Of a DNA stretch of 32,612 bases, positions 14,994 through 23,215 are shown piece by piece. The DNA is taken from the NCBI GenBank assembly GCA_964418485.1, contig CAYQMH010000021.1:1-32612 (forward strand), in the 5' to 3' direction. Numbering within the stretch: the first letter of the stretch is position 1; each line of letters starts with the position of its first letter. The notes beneath the pieces were generated by a model, which was not told where the DNA came from, made no database searches, and saw only the letters and a program-made list of their open reading frames with translations. A program made the position numbers and the translations under genes. Source of the stretch: JAFGHJ01 sp964418485 (GTDB taxonomy: Bacteria; Hydrothermota; UBA3072).

Positions 14994-15021
14994 AATATAC
15001 TATAAACCCTTTTACTGTCAA
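14994..15021 (-). promoter_or_regulatory. Promoter of tRNA-Arg / tadA unit
   Basis: On the minus strand TTGACA (15016-15021), 16-base spacer, TATATT (14994-14999). The predicted start is near 14987, about 6 bases before the tRNA. It may serve the whole run down to bioY, since no terminator is visible after tRNA-Ser. Confidence 0.75.
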
Positions 15022-15059
15022 GACTGATAAAAACCTTCATTTGTTCCTTATAATTTGCT

Positions 15060-15480
15060 ACGAAGACACAGAAAAAGAAGTTAGAATAGAGAAACAAGTC
15101 AAATAGTAAAATGGTTGAATGGTTAAATCGGCCACCCCACACACATTTTCTTTTACTTATTTAACAATTCTTTAATTTAACCATTTGACTTAGATTTGAA
15201 AAATCTATTTACTAGCCACGGATACACACGGATTTTTTTTTAACTGCTAACTGCTCTCTACTCCCTACTCCCTACTCCTTAAATTCCACACAAAGACCTC
15301 AAAGTTTTTTAAAACTCGAAACCCTGAGTCCTTGAACCCTTGATACCTAACCCTTAATTAAACACAAAGAGAATATGACGTAACACATTATACGCAAAGG
15401 ATTTGTCTTTGCGGAGAGTTTAAAAGGGACAAAAAAACCTCTGAGACCTCTGCGTCTCTGCGGTGAAGATTATCGGCTTT
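15060..15480. repeat. 505-base gene-free gap filled with word-like repeats
   Basis: No gene is seen between 14982 and 15486. Beyond the tRNA promoter, the gap is a patchwork of short words. These are GAAGACACAGAAAAAG (near 15062), TTGAATGGTTAAAT (near 15115), TTAACAATTC (near 15165), a 20-base unit at 15188-15207 shared exactly with 29991-30010, CCACGGATACACACGGAT (near 15216), tandem TACTCCC units (near 15260-15280), CTTGAACCCTTGATAC (near 15332), and a CTCTGCGTCTCTGCGGTGAA-type word (near 15449). Words of the same kinds recur in the other large gaps. Confidence 0.7.
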
Positions 15481-15486
15481 ATATTA

Positions 15487-16701
15487 CTATGCCCCAAACT
15501 TATCCAGTCTTTCCGCGTGAGCGAGGAGAAGGGACGTTAAATATAAAGACGGCATTCGACCTAAGTTACCTTTAGCGCATTCGCTTTCTCCAAATCCGGA
15601 AACACCGCTTATTCGAGTCCATTTAGAAACGAGTAAAAGAGGAACAGGATGCCAGGAATGGGATTTATACGTAGCAGGCGTAGAATGGTCACCGGTTACA
15701 GCCAAAACATCCGGAGATAACTTCATAATTTCTGGGATATAGCTGTCTGTCTCCTCGATTTTATCAACTTTTGCATCAAAATTTCCATCTTCCCCGTAAG
15801 AATCCACCTTTTTTATATGAATATAGAAATAATCATAGTCTTTGTATGATCTTTTTAACGCTTTAAATTCTTCTTCGACTGAAGTCGGTGTTCTATCGAC
15901 ATCCATCCCTATCAATTGTGTTAAACCTCTGTACATCGGATAGTCGGCAATCGCTCTCGCTTTTAATTTGTAAATTTTCTGAAATTGAGGCAAATCAGGA
16001 TAACCTGAAATCCCGCGAAGAACCGCCGCATTCGGCTTCTCATCTATACCATCGAGCGCTTTTTGTATCTCTTCCGTTAACTTATTTATGATTTCAGCGG
16101 TTTTTTTCGCAGACTTTGAGTCCTGTATCGGCTTTGATTTAAGAATTTCCTCTCCTACCTTTTGAGGATCGGTATCAGTTACGTCGCCACATATATCTTG
16201 CCCTCTTAACCTTACCACAAAACGGTGTTCTTTACCGCTTGTAAAAGAAACCTTCACCCCTTCTATTTCGGAAATTTCTTTATTTAAGTGTTTTATTATT
16301 TTTTCGTTTACCTCGGTAGCTATTCTCCCGGCTCTTCTGTCCTTAACAACACCCTTTTCAACTATACAAAAATTACCCCTCGCGGTTAAATCTCCCTTAT
16401 TTACTTCAACACCTACGCCGAGAGCCTCAAGAATACCTCTTCCAATTTGATATTTAACAGGATCATAACCAAAAAGAGCAAGATGAGCAGGCCCGCTCCC
16501 CGGAGTTATTCCCGGAAAAACCGGATCTAACAAACCACATTCGTTTTTAGAAGCAAGGCTATCTAAATTTTTGGTTCGCGCAGCCTCGAGAGCCGTTTTT
16601 CCTTTATAGGGCAATCCTCCAAGTCCATCCATAACGAGCAAAACGATTTTTTTATCGCTCTTCTCCGCAAGACCTTTAAGAATAGAAATCGTATCGTACA
16701 C
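15487..16701 (-). CDS. apgM: Cofactor-independent phosphoglycerate mutase, archaeal type
   Basis: A 404-residue alkaline-phosphatase-superfamily enzyme that interconverts 3- and 2-phosphoglycerate in glycolysis and gluconeogenesis. The metal-binding start IVLLVMDGLGGLP (Asp25) is followed by PGSGPAHLALFGYDP (about 67-81) with the nucleophilic Ser. The C-terminal metal site VTGDHSTPATYKSHSWHPVP is conserved. It belongs to the short, archaeal-type family rather than the 510-residue GpmI. The start is GTG 16701 with TAGGAGG a few bases upstream. It is the last gene of an ArsR-regulator, radical SAM, apgM operon, 27 bases behind the radical SAM gene. That setting is unusual for a core glycolytic enzyme. 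Confidence 0.9.
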   Translation of the reverse strand: MYDTISILKGLAEKSDKKIVLLVMDGLGGLPYKGKTALEAARTKNLDSLASKNECGLLDPVFPGITPGSGPAHLALFGYDPVKYQIGRGILEALGVGVEVNKGDLTARGNFCIVEKGVVKDRRAGRIATEVNEKIIKHLNKEISEIEGVKVSFTSGKEHRFVVRLRGQDICGDVTDTDPQKVGEEILKSKPIQDSKSAKKTAEIINKLTEEIQKALDGIDEKPNAAVLRGISGYPDLPQFQKIYKLKARAIADYPMYRGLTQLIGMDVDRTPTSVEEEFKALKRSYKDYDYFYIHIKKVDSYGEDGNFDAKVDKIEETDSYIPEIMKLSPDVLAVTGDHSTPATYKSHSWHPVPLLLVSKWTRISGVSGFGESECAKGNLGRMPSLYLTSLLLAHAERLDKFGA

Positions 16702-16728
16702 TTAACCTCCTAAAGCAGAAAAGGGGGG

Positions 16729-18165
16729 CTAAGCAGAACCAAGATAATGGTCACTCCAAACAGGGTCGGTCAACTCATGCATTTCTTTATCGTAATCTAT
16801 CAGCCCTTTATTAAATCCATCATCTTTTAAAGCAGCAGCGGCATCCTCATCTGCCGGATTTACATTATGTTTTTTTATAACCTTAAGAAACCTTCCGCGA
16901 TGATCTCTAATAAAACAGGGCATTATCCAATTCTTGTGTTTATCAGGCGGCTGCTTATATCCGTACTCATACTGCCATTCCCTTATATCTTTGAAAAACC
17001 CGGAATGTATTATATCATTTAAGTTACGCCCCTCTTTAAAAGCCTCACAGACATTATCCACGGTGTAAGGAACGAATACGCACGGCGTAACATTCCCATC
17101 CCAATTAATATAAAAATAACCTCCGGGTCTTGCACCTGCGATACATCCGTCAGAGCCTGTAGCCGTACTCCAGAAATCAGCCACAAAAATATTTTCTTTG
17201 CGCATAAGATGCCATTCCCATTCATACAATCTGGCTCTCTGTTTAGGTGTCGGCATCAAATCAAGAGTGAATTTACGGCCTATTGGCATATACTGGAAAA
17301 TCCAGGCATACATAGCACCAATTTCCTTAAAGAAAAAGTCCCTGAATTCGTCGGAAGTAATCACATCAATATTGTTACGGGTAGCGGTTACCGACAAACC
17401 AAAAGGAACTCCTGCTTTTTTTAGATTATCCATGGCTTTTAATATCCTTTCAAAAACTCCTTCTCCTCTTCTATCGTCAGTTTCTTTTTTCAAACCCTCA
17501 ACAGATATAGCCGGAGTAATATTCCCCGCTTTTGCCATTCTTTCTGCCACTTTTTCGGTAATCAAGGTTCCGTTTGTATACATAAGAAAATAAGAATCGT
17601 TATATTTTTCATAAAAGTCAAGGATGGTATTACCCTCTTCTTTGTATAGAAGAGGTTCCCCTCCAGAAACCACAAAGAAACTAACGCCCCAAAGCTCTTT
17701 TGCCTGGTCAGCAATTTTGGTCAGCACATCCCAGCTTAAACTCTCATTAAATTCAACACCTGAAGCCGCATAGCATCCCTTGCAACGCAAATTGCACTTT
17801 TTCGCAGGACTTACAGTAAGAAATACAGGAGGACGCTCGGAATACTTCTTCGCATATTCCATCCTCTTGTAGAAACCTCCAAAAAAAACATTTCCCAGGA
17901 AAACCCTTAATAAACCATCAACAGCTTCTCTTGACAAATTTCCTTTTTCAACAGCCCTTTCAATGCTTCTAAAAATCGCCCTCGCCATATAATACTTGTC
18001 CTCCTGAACCCTTAAAGGCCTATTATCCGGATTTTCTCTAATCAGATCTGAATATATACGTTTCTCCATACTACGCACCAAGAAACCTCTTAGTTTCTCT
18101 TTTTTTATCGCGAAGTTTGCGGTAGATGAAATCGCCTTAAAACTCGCCCTTTTTACAAAATCCAT
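16729..18165 (-). CDS. Radical SAM/SPASM-like protein
   Basis: A 478-residue protein. A helical N-terminal region (about 1-110) precedes the radical SAM motif CNLRCKGCY (CxxxCxxC), which binds the [4Fe-4S] cluster that cleaves SAM, and the GGEPLL motif (VVSGGEPLLY). The C-terminal part has further cysteines in GCIAGARPGG, VTPCVFVPY and MPCFIRD, in the manner of SPASM or twitch domains that hold an auxiliary cluster. Peptide modification, heme d1/AdoMet maturation and carbohydrate chemistry are all used by relatives, so the substrate is open. No small peptide gene is recognisable beside it. Start ATG 18165 with GGGAGG about 6 bases upstream. It lies between a regulator and a phosphoglycerate mutase, in one operon. 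Confidence 0.85.
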   Translation of the reverse strand: MDFVKRASFKAISSTANFAIKKEKLRGFLVRSMEKRIYSDLIRENPDNRPLRVQEDKYYMARAIFRSIERAVEKGNLSREAVDGLLRVFLGNVFFGGFYKRMEYAKKYSERPPVFLTVSPAKKCNLRCKGCYAASGVEFNESLSWDVLTKIADQAKELWGVSFFVVSGGEPLLYKEEGNTILDFYEKYNDSYFLMYTNGTLITEKVAERMAKAGNITPAISVEGLKKETDDRRGEGVFERILKAMDNLKKAGVPFGLSVTATRNNIDVITSDEFRDFFFKEIGAMYAWIFQYMPIGRKFTLDLMPTPKQRARLYEWEWHLMRKENIFVADFWSTATGSDGCIAGARPGGYFYINWDGNVTPCVFVPYTVDNVCEAFKEGRNLNDIIHSGFFKDIREWQYEYGYKQPPDKHKNWIMPCFIRDHRGRFLKVIKKHNVNPADEDAAAALKDDGFNKGLIDYDKEMHELTDPVWSDHYLGSA

Positions 18166-18200
18166 ATATACCTCCCTCCGATTTTTATACAGAAAATTTC

Positions 18201-18464
18201 TTAAAGATCCAACTCCAGCCCAAAAATCTTAATAAACCTTTTTAACAAACTTTTATTAACCTGATAAAAGACCCATCTTTTATATTGTCTCTTCAAAACC
18301 AAGCCGGCTTCTTCAAGCTTCTTAAGATGATGAGAAACCGTAGGCTGAGAAAGCTTTAACGTTTCGACAATTTTCGAAACATTCTGCTCTCCTTGCTTAA
18401 GAATCTTAAGTATCCGGAGTCTGGTACTATCCGCCAACAAACTCAGAATATCATTCACATCCAT
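18201..18464 (-). CDS. ArsR/SmtB-fold winged-helix regulator without cysteines
   Basis: An 87-residue regulator consisting of a single winged helix-turn-helix domain. SRIR-like LADSTRLRILKIL is followed by the recognition segment LSQPTVSHHLKKLEEAGLV and a wing KRQYKRWVFYQV. There are no cysteines and no typical His/Asp alpha-5 metal site, so metal sensing is unlikely; it may respond to a redox or metabolic signal or to a protein partner. The start is ATG 18464, with AGGAGGG 4 bases upstream. A TTG at 18479 is also in frame but would translate the ribosome-binding site. It heads the operon with the radical SAM gene 35 bases downstream, and probably represses it through the palindrome at 18493-18516. 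Confidence 0.85.
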   Translation of the reverse strand: MDVNDILSLLADSTRLRILKILKQGEQNVSKIVETLKLSQPTVSHHLKKLEEAGLVLKRQYKRWVFYQVNKSLLKRFIKIFGLELDL

Positions 18465-18492
18465 TAACCCTCCTAGCAAACTAACATTTTTA

Positions 18493-18516
18493 ATATATAG
18501 ATGGCTATCTATATAT
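18493..18516 (-). promoter_or_regulatory. 24-bp palindromic operator of the ArsR-type regulator
   Basis: Perfect 10-bp arms ATATATAGAT and ATCTATATAT flank 4 bases (GGCT). It lies just downstream of the regulator's promoter and 28 bases before its start codon, covering the likely transcription start. It is typical in size and symmetry for an ArsR-family dimer site. Confidence 0.75.
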
Positions 18517-18525
18517 CGTATCTTT

Positions 18526-18553
18526 ATAATAACAAATCACCTGAATATGTCAA
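18526..18553 (-). promoter_or_regulatory. Promoter of the ArsR-type / radical SAM / apgM operon
   Basis: On the minus strand TTGACA (18548-18553), 16 bases, TATTAT (18526-18531). The -35 is back-to-back with the divergent rib promoter, 16 bases apart. Confidence 0.65.
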
Positions 18554-18569
18554 GGGGACGATTTCCCTC

Positions 18570-18597
18570 TTGACAAAGCAAAAAAATACTTTAATTA
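18570..18597 (+). promoter_or_regulatory. Promoter of the riboflavin operon
   Basis: TTGACA (18570-18575) is clear. With the 16-base spacing used elsewhere in the window the -10 would be TAATTA (18592-18597), and transcription would begin near 18604, the first base of the riboswitch P1 stem. The -10 is weaker than the others. Confidence 0.6.
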
Positions 18598-18603
18598 TAC
18601 AGT

Positions 18604-18715
18604 ATCTCTTCGGGGTTGGGTGTAATTCCCAACCGGCGGTGAAAGCCCGCGAGGAGTAATCCTGATTCGGTGGGATTCCGAAGCCGACGGTGAGAGTCCG
18701 GATGAGAGAAGAGAT
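18604..18715 (+). promoter_or_regulatory. FMN riboswitch (RFN element)
   Basis: The conserved RFN landmarks are present in order: TTCGGGGTTGGGTGTAATTC, AACCGGCGGTGAAAGCCCGC, GATTCGGTGGGATTCCG, AGCCGACGGTGAGAGTCCGG and ATGAGAGAAG. P1 is ATCTCTT (18604-18610) with AAGAGAT (18709-18715). It senses flavin mononucleotide and turns off the riboflavin operon directly downstream. Confidence 0.97.
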
Positions 18716-18735
18716 TTTATTTAAGAAAATCTAAG

Positions 18736-18759
18736 AAAACCCCGGAGAGGGGTTTTTTT
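18736..18759 (+). terminator. Riboswitch terminator hairpin that also holds the ribD ribosome-binding site
   Basis: AAAACCCC (18736-18743), loop GGAGA, GGGGTTTT (18749-18756), then T's to 18759. The U-tract runs straight into the ribD ATG at 18760. GGAGAGGGG, the only Shine-Dalgarno-like sequence for ribD, is in the loop and 3' arm. The 5' arm can instead pair with CUUCGGGGUU of the aptamer (18608-18617), a candidate antiterminator. Confidence 0.8.
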
Positions 18760-19824
18760 ATGAATAAATTAGATGAATATTTTTTAAAAGAAACATTTAC
18801 CCTTGCGAGAAAAGCTGAAGGAATCGTCTCACCTAACCCTCTCGTTGGAGCCTGTGTGGTAAAGAATGGTGTTGTTGTCGGTAGAGGTTACCATAAAGGC
18901 CCCGGAACTCCGCATGCTGAGGTAGAAGCTATAACGGAGGCGGGAGATCAAGCTAAAAATGCTACTTTATATGTTTCTCTGGAACCTTGCTGCCACCACG
19001 GTAAGACTCCTCCATGCGTCGGGCTTATCGAATCCAGGGGGATAAATAGAGTAGTTGCTCCAATAAAAGACCCAAATCCTCTTGTGGATGGAAAAGGCTT
19101 TAAATACCTTAAAAGTAAAGGCATCAGGGTCTCATATGGTATTCTCGAAGAAGAAGCCAAGGAACTTAACGCTTTCTACTTAAAGTACATTACAAAGAAA
19201 ACTCCTTACCTTATTCTAAAAGCAGCGGTTACCATCGATGGAAGGATTGGAGATCCAAATAGAGGCATATTCAAAATATCAGGAGACGAGTCAGAGAGAG
19301 AAGTTCACAACCTGCGAAATAAAGTAGATGCAGTATTAATCGGCATTGGAACTGTCCTAACAGATAATCCCGTTCTTACAGTACGGAAAGTTAAGATTAG
19401 TAAACAACCTTATAAAATCATAATAGACCCACATCTTAAATGCCCTGCGGACGCAAAAATTTTTAAAAGAGGAGGCAAGGTTATTCTCGTTACGACAAAA
19501 AAAGCTGCAAAAGAAAAATATCCTGATGCGGAAATATGGAATCTTAAAGAAAGGAAAGGCTTAATAGACGTTAAAGATATTCTAAAAAGAGCAGGCGAAG
19601 AGAATATTACTTCGATTATGTTAGAGGGGGGCAGTGAAACTTTCACCCAATTCGTTAAATCAAAAATGATAGACAAATATCTCCTTTTCTTTTCTCCTTC
19701 TTTTATAGGTAAAGGGATCCCTTTTATCGATTCCCCTTTAAAGAGACTTTATTTAGATGCTATTGTAAAAAGGATTGGAAACGATTTTTTGATAGAGGCG
19801 GCTCATGTTCACGGGAATAATTAA
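18760..19824 (+). CDS. ribD: Bifunctional pyrimidine deaminase/reductase RibD
   Basis: A 354-residue enzyme for two consecutive steps of riboflavin synthesis. The N-terminal deaminase domain (about 1-145) has the zinc motif HAE (52-54) and PCCHHGKTPPC (76-86) with Cys77 and Cys86. The C-terminal reductase domain (about 147-354) includes LILKAAVTIDGRIGD and the late Gly-rich ILEGGSE-type motif (IMLEGGSETFTQFV). Length is normal. Start ATG 18760 follows the riboswitch terminator directly. It overlaps ribE by 20 bases. Confidence 0.97.
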   Translation: MNKLDEYFLKETFTLARKAEGIVSPNPLVGACVVKNGVVVGRGYHKGPGTPHAEVEAITEAGDQAKNATLYVSLEPCCHHGKTPPCVGLIESRGINRVVAPIKDPNPLVDGKGFKYLKSKGIRVSYGILEEEAKELNAFYLKYITKKTPYLILKAAVTIDGRIGDPNRGIFKISGDESEREVHNLRNKVDAVLIGIGTVLTDNPVLTVRKVKISKQPYKIIIDPHLKCPADAKIFKRGGKVILVTTKKAAKEKYPDAEIWNLKERKGLIDVKDILKRAGEENITSIMLEGGSETFTQFVKSKMIDKYLLFFSPSFIGKGIPFIDSPLKRLYLDAIVKRIGNDFLIEAAHVHGNN

Positions 19825-20386
19825 AAACGTAATCAAGCTCGACAGGTTAAAAAAGAGCAAAAACAATATGGATATACACCTGAAGCTTCCTTTTCCTGCT
19901 GAAATGGGAGACAGTGTCTCTGTGAACGGCGCCTGTCTTACGGTATCAAAGATATTGGGAAAAACCTATATATTCGACGTTTCTTCCGAGACTATAAAAA
20001 GAAGCAATCTCGATCGTTTGCGAGCTGGCGATTGGGTAAACCTCGAACCTTCTCTTATCATGAGCGATTTACTTCACGGACATCTTGTTTACGGACATGT
20101 GGACGGAGTGGGCAAAATTTTGGGTATAAATAAAAGATCGGATACTCATGAATTTATTTTGGATTACCCTCCTTTCCTCTCAAAGTTTATAGCCGAAAAA
20201 GGTAGTATTGCGCTCGATGGAGTTTCTCTTACTATTACTGAAGTGAAAGAAAAAAGTTTTAAGGTTACTATGGTAAAACATACATTATCAAATACAAACT
20301 TTAAATATAAAAAAAGGGGAGATACAGTGAATATTGAAATAGACCCACTGGCAAGATATTTACAAAGATTATTGGAGTCAAAATGA
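19805..20386 (+). CDS. ribE: Riboflavin synthase alpha subunit
   Basis: A 193-residue protein beginning with the diagnostic MFTGII. It has two tandem lumazine-binding barrels, marked by VSVNGACLTVSKI (about residues 38-50) and GSIALDGVSLTITEV (about 135-149), and a C-terminal trimerisation helix. It makes riboflavin from two lumazine molecules. It starts inside the end of ribD and ends 4 bases into ribBA (ATGA), so translation is coupled. This gene is also called ribC in some organisms. Confidence 0.95.
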   Translation: MFTGIIKNVIKLDRLKKSKNNMDIHLKLPFPAEMGDSVSVNGACLTVSKILGKTYIFDVSSETIKRSNLDRLRAGDWVNLEPSLIMSDLLHGHLVYGHVDGVGKILGINKRSDTHEFILDYPPFLSKFIAEKGSIALDGVSLTITEVKEKSFKVTMVKHTLSNTNFKYKKRGDTVNIEIDPLARYLQRLLESK

Positions 20387-21588
20387 TTAAATTCAGTTCA
20401 ATAGATAATATAATCGAAGAAGTAAAAAATGGCAAACCTCTTATTGTAGTGGACGACGAAAGCAGAGAGAATGAAGGGGATTTTGTTATAGCTTCAGAAA
20501 AAATCACTCCCGAGGCGATAAATTTTATGGCAAAAGAAGGTCGTGGACTGATTTGTGTTTCTCTTCTTCCGAAAAGATTGCGTGAGCTTGAACTCCCCTT
20601 GATGACGACGAATATTACGGCTCGCCATGGTACGGCCTTCGCTGTTTCAGTAGATGCTAAAGATGGTACCACTACCGGTATCAGCGCATTTGACAGGGCT
20701 ATTACCGTTAAAAAACTTATTGATCCGGGGGCAAAACCATCTGATCTTTCAAGACCGGGCCATATCTTCCCGATAAGAGCAAAAGAAGGCGGCACCTTAA
20801 GAAGAGCCGGTCACACTGAAGCCTCTGTAGATATTGCAAAAATTGTAGGTTTATATCCTTCAGCCGTTATTTGTGAAATAATGGATGAAGACGGAACAAT
20901 GGCGAGACTACCTAGGCTCCTTCAGATAGCAGAGAAGCATCATCTTAAAGTGATTACAGTAAAAAGCGTAATAGAATACAGACGAAAAAGAGAAAAATTG
21001 GTTAATAGAGAAACAGAAGTTGAATTTCCTACTCGTTATGGAAAATTTCGGCTCATTCCATATACAAATGTTATAGATAATAAGGTTCATATTGCTCTTG
21101 TTAAAGGAGAAGTTGCCAATAAAAAGGATGTTCTTGTTAGAGTTCATTCTGAGTGTTTAACCGGCGACACACTTCGCTCTTTGCGGTGTGACTGTGGAGA
21201 ACAACTCGTGAGTGCTCTAAAAGCTATACAAAAAGAAGGCAGAGGCGTTTTCCTGTATATGAGACAAGAAGGGAGAGGAATAGGATTACTAAACAAACTC
21301 AAAGCTTATAAACTCCAGGATGAAGGGTTCGATACGGTTCAAGCAAATGAAAAATTGGGATTCAAATCAGACTTACGTGATTATGGAATAGGTGCTCAGA
21401 TTCTAAAAGACCTCGGCCTGTCTACCATACGTCTTCTAACAAATAATCCGCGGAAGATTGTAGGTTTAGAAGGTTACGGTCTTAAAGTAACTGAAAGAAT
21501 CCCGATAGAAATCGACCCGACTGAAGAAAATATCGAATATCTTAAAACAAAGAAAGACAAATTAGGTCATACACTCAAAAATGTTTAA
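20383..21588 (+). CDS. ribBA: Bifunctional DHBP synthase / GTP cyclohydrolase II
   Basis: A 401-residue fusion providing both entry reactions of riboflavin synthesis. The N-terminal 3,4-dihydroxy-2-butanone-4-phosphate synthase domain (1-200) has DDESRENEGDF (24-34), ARHGTAF (80-86) and the GHTEASVD site (143-150). The C-terminal GTP cyclohydrolase II domain (about 205-401) has zinc cysteines Cys258, Cys269 and Cys271 in HSECLTGDTLRSLRCDCG and the catalytic QEGRGIGL. Both domains keep their key residues, so both activities are expected. Confidence 0.97.
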   Translation: MIKFSSIDNIIEEVKNGKPLIVVDDESRENEGDFVIASEKITPEAINFMAKEGRGLICVSLLPKRLRELELPLMTTNITARHGTAFAVSVDAKDGTTTGISAFDRAITVKKLIDPGAKPSDLSRPGHIFPIRAKEGGTLRRAGHTEASVDIAKIVGLYPSAVICEIMDEDGTMARLPRLLQIAEKHHLKVITVKSVIEYRRKREKLVNRETEVEFPTRYGKFRLIPYTNVIDNKVHIALVKGEVANKKDVLVRVHSECLTGDTLRSLRCDCGEQLVSALKAIQKEGRGVFLYMRQEGRGIGLLNKLKAYKLQDEGFDTVQANEKLGFKSDLRDYGIGAQILKDLGLSTIRLLTNNPRKIVGLEGYGLKVTERIPIEIDPTEENIEYLKTKKDKLGHTLKNV

Positions 21589-21600
21589 GAAGGAGGGTTA

Positions 21601-22065
21601 ATGGAATACAAAGGTCTAATCAAAGGAAAAGGAATTAAAATTGCAATTATTTTACCTCGATTTAATTCCAGAGTAACAGGCGTATTAAAAGAAGGAGCAA
21701 TGGACTGTCTCAGGCAACATGAAGTTGACGAGAAAGATATCGACATATACTGGGTTCCCGGTTCTTTTGAGTTACCTATGCTACTTTCTAAGGTTGTCAA
21801 AATTAAAAAATATGATGGGTTTTTAGTTCTCGGAGCTTTAATCAGAGGAGAAACTCCTCACTTCGATCATCTGGCAACGGAAACGACAAAAGGGATTGCT
21901 AAAATCTCACTTGAGATAACAAAACCAGTAGGATACGGCGTTATAACTGCAGACACCGAAGAACAGGCTCTAAGTAGAGCAGGAATGAAGGTCGGAAACA
22001 AAGGATGGGATGCGGCTTTGACAACTCTGGAAATGATAAACCTTTACAAAGAAGTTCAAAAGTGA
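21601..22065 (+). CDS. ribH: 6,7-dimethyl-8-ribityllumazine synthase
   Basis: A 154-residue subunit of the icosahedral or pentameric lumazine synthase. WVPGSFELPML carries the substrate-binding region, and GALIRGETPHFDHLATETTKG contains the catalytic His and phosphate-binding residues when compared with the family. Start ATG 21601, with AAGGAGGG 5 bases upstream. It precedes nusB with a 4-base overlap, a gene order common in bacteria. Confidence 0.97.
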   Translation: MEYKGLIKGKGIKIAIILPRFNSRVTGVLKEGAMDCLRQHEVDEKDIDIYWVPGSFELPMLLSKVVKIKKYDGFLVLGALIRGETPHFDHLATETTKGIAKISLEITKPVGYGVITADTEEQALSRAGMKVGNKGWDAALTTLEMINLYKEVQK

Positions 22066-22487
22066 AAGGAAAAGGATCAAGAAGACTCGGCAGGACACTT
22101 GCGGTTCAAGTCCTTTATACAAAAAGGATAAATCTCAAAGTTTCACCCAATCATCTTGAGAAAATTATTAGTTTAAACAGCAAGGAATACGATGAAGAAG
22201 TTTTAAATTTTGCAAGAACCCTGTTGAAGCTGGCAGAAGATCACCTGGAGGAAGCAGACCAATTAATTAAAACCGTTCTTGAAAATTGGGAATGGGACCG
22301 ACTCTGTGCCGTGGATAAAGCCATCCTTGGCGTAGCTGTATTGGAACTGCTTTACTTGCCCGACATCCCGGCAAGGGTAGTAATTAACGAAGCAATTGAA
22401 ATAGCAAAAGAGTTCTCTACTGAAAAATCGGGAATATTCGTAAACGGTATACTTGATTCGATAGCGAGAGGAAAAGGGCTTTTATGA
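22062..22487 (+). CDS. nusB: Transcription antitermination factor NusB
   Basis: A 141-residue all-helical NusB beginning VKGKGSRRLGRTLAVQVLY, with the basic N-terminal helix that binds BoxA RNA. It ends with the family helix RVVINEAIEIAKEFSTEKSGIFVNGILDSIAR. NusB with NusE binds rRNA leader RNA for antitermination. I chose GTG 22062 because it overlaps the ribH stop as GTGA and gives a normal length. An upstream ATG at 22005 would add 19 unrelated residues read from inside ribH. Confidence 0.92.
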   Translation: MKGKGSRRLGRTLAVQVLYTKRINLKVSPNHLEKIISLNSKEYDEEVLNFARTLLKLAEDHLEEADQLIKTVLENWEWDRLCAVDKAILGVAVLELLYLPDIPARVVINEAIEIAKEFSTEKSGIFVNGILDSIARGKGLL

Positions 22488-23215
22488 CATATGGTATAAT
22501 TGCCGATATACATGGAAATTTAGAAGCGCTTCGTGCTGTCTTAGAAAATATTAAATCTAATAAAAAAAAGATAGAAAAAATCATATGCCTGGGAGACATT
22601 GTTGGCTACGGAGCAGATCCGGGTGAATGCATAAGAATCGCAGAAAAAATTTCCGATGTCATTCTTGCAGGCAATCATGACTTTGCAGTTTGCGGCCAAA
22701 CGAGCATAGAGGATTTTAATTCATATGCAAGAGAAGCGGTCCTGTGGAGCAAAGACGCACTGAATGAACAAGAGCTTAATTTTCTAAAAGGGTTACCCCT
22801 TAAATATAGAGAAAAAAATATTGATTTTGTTCATTCCTCCCTACATCGACCTCTGTCCTGGAGGTATCTCTCCGGAACTCCCGATACTTACATAGATTTC
22901 CAAATTATGGGAAAAAAAGCCCTCTTTGTAGGACACACTCACACCCCGGTAATTTTCGAAAATTTCGGAACGGAAGTAAAAAGACTAACCTCTTATGAGT
23001 TATCTCTTTCCCCCGACAAAAAATATATTATAAATCCCGGGAGCGTTGGACAACCAAGAGATGGGGATCCGAGAGCCTCTTTTGCCATTTTTGACTTAGA
23101 AAAAAAATTCGTTAAAATTATACGCGTAGAATATGATATTAAGGAAGCACAAAGAAAAATCCTGGCTGCCGGACTTCCTGAAGTTTTAGCCGATCGTTTA
23201 AGTTACGGAGGATAA
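22484..23215 (+). CDS. Calcineurin-like metallophosphoesterase (YfcE/MJ0936-type)
   Basis: A 243-residue phosphoesterase with all metal motifs: DIHGN (8-12), GDIVGYG (about 38-44), GNHD (about 66-69), a His in VHSSLH, and GHTHTP (about 151-156). It hydrolyses phosphoesters in the cytoplasm; the actual substrate (phosphodiester, diadenosine polyphosphate or phosphoprotein) is unknown. It overlaps nusB as ATGA and ends the riboflavin transcription unit. Confidence 0.88.
   Translation: MTYGIIADIHGNLEALRAVLENIKSNKKKIEKIICLGDIVGYGADPGECIRIAEKISDVILAGNHDFAVCGQTSIEDFNSYAREAVLWSKDALNEQELNFLKGLPLKYREKNIDFVHSSLHRPLSWRYLSGTPDTYIDFQIMGKKALFVGHTHTPVIFENFGTEVKRLTSYELSLSPDKKYIINPGSVGQPRDGDPRASFAIFDLEKKFVKIIRVEYDIKEAQRKILAAGLPEVLADRLSYGG

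Noticed and set aside
15241..15280. Tandem TACTCCC units as a possible CRISPR array or attachment site
   Set aside because: Units are only 7 bases long with no unique spacers, no cas genes are nearby, and the same word type belongs to the general intergenic repeats.
16701..16728. Repeated TTCTGCTTAG-like words between the radical SAM gene and apgM as a regulatory site
   Set aside because: The two copies are short, imperfect and overlap the apgM ribosome-binding region; no more than chance is needed.
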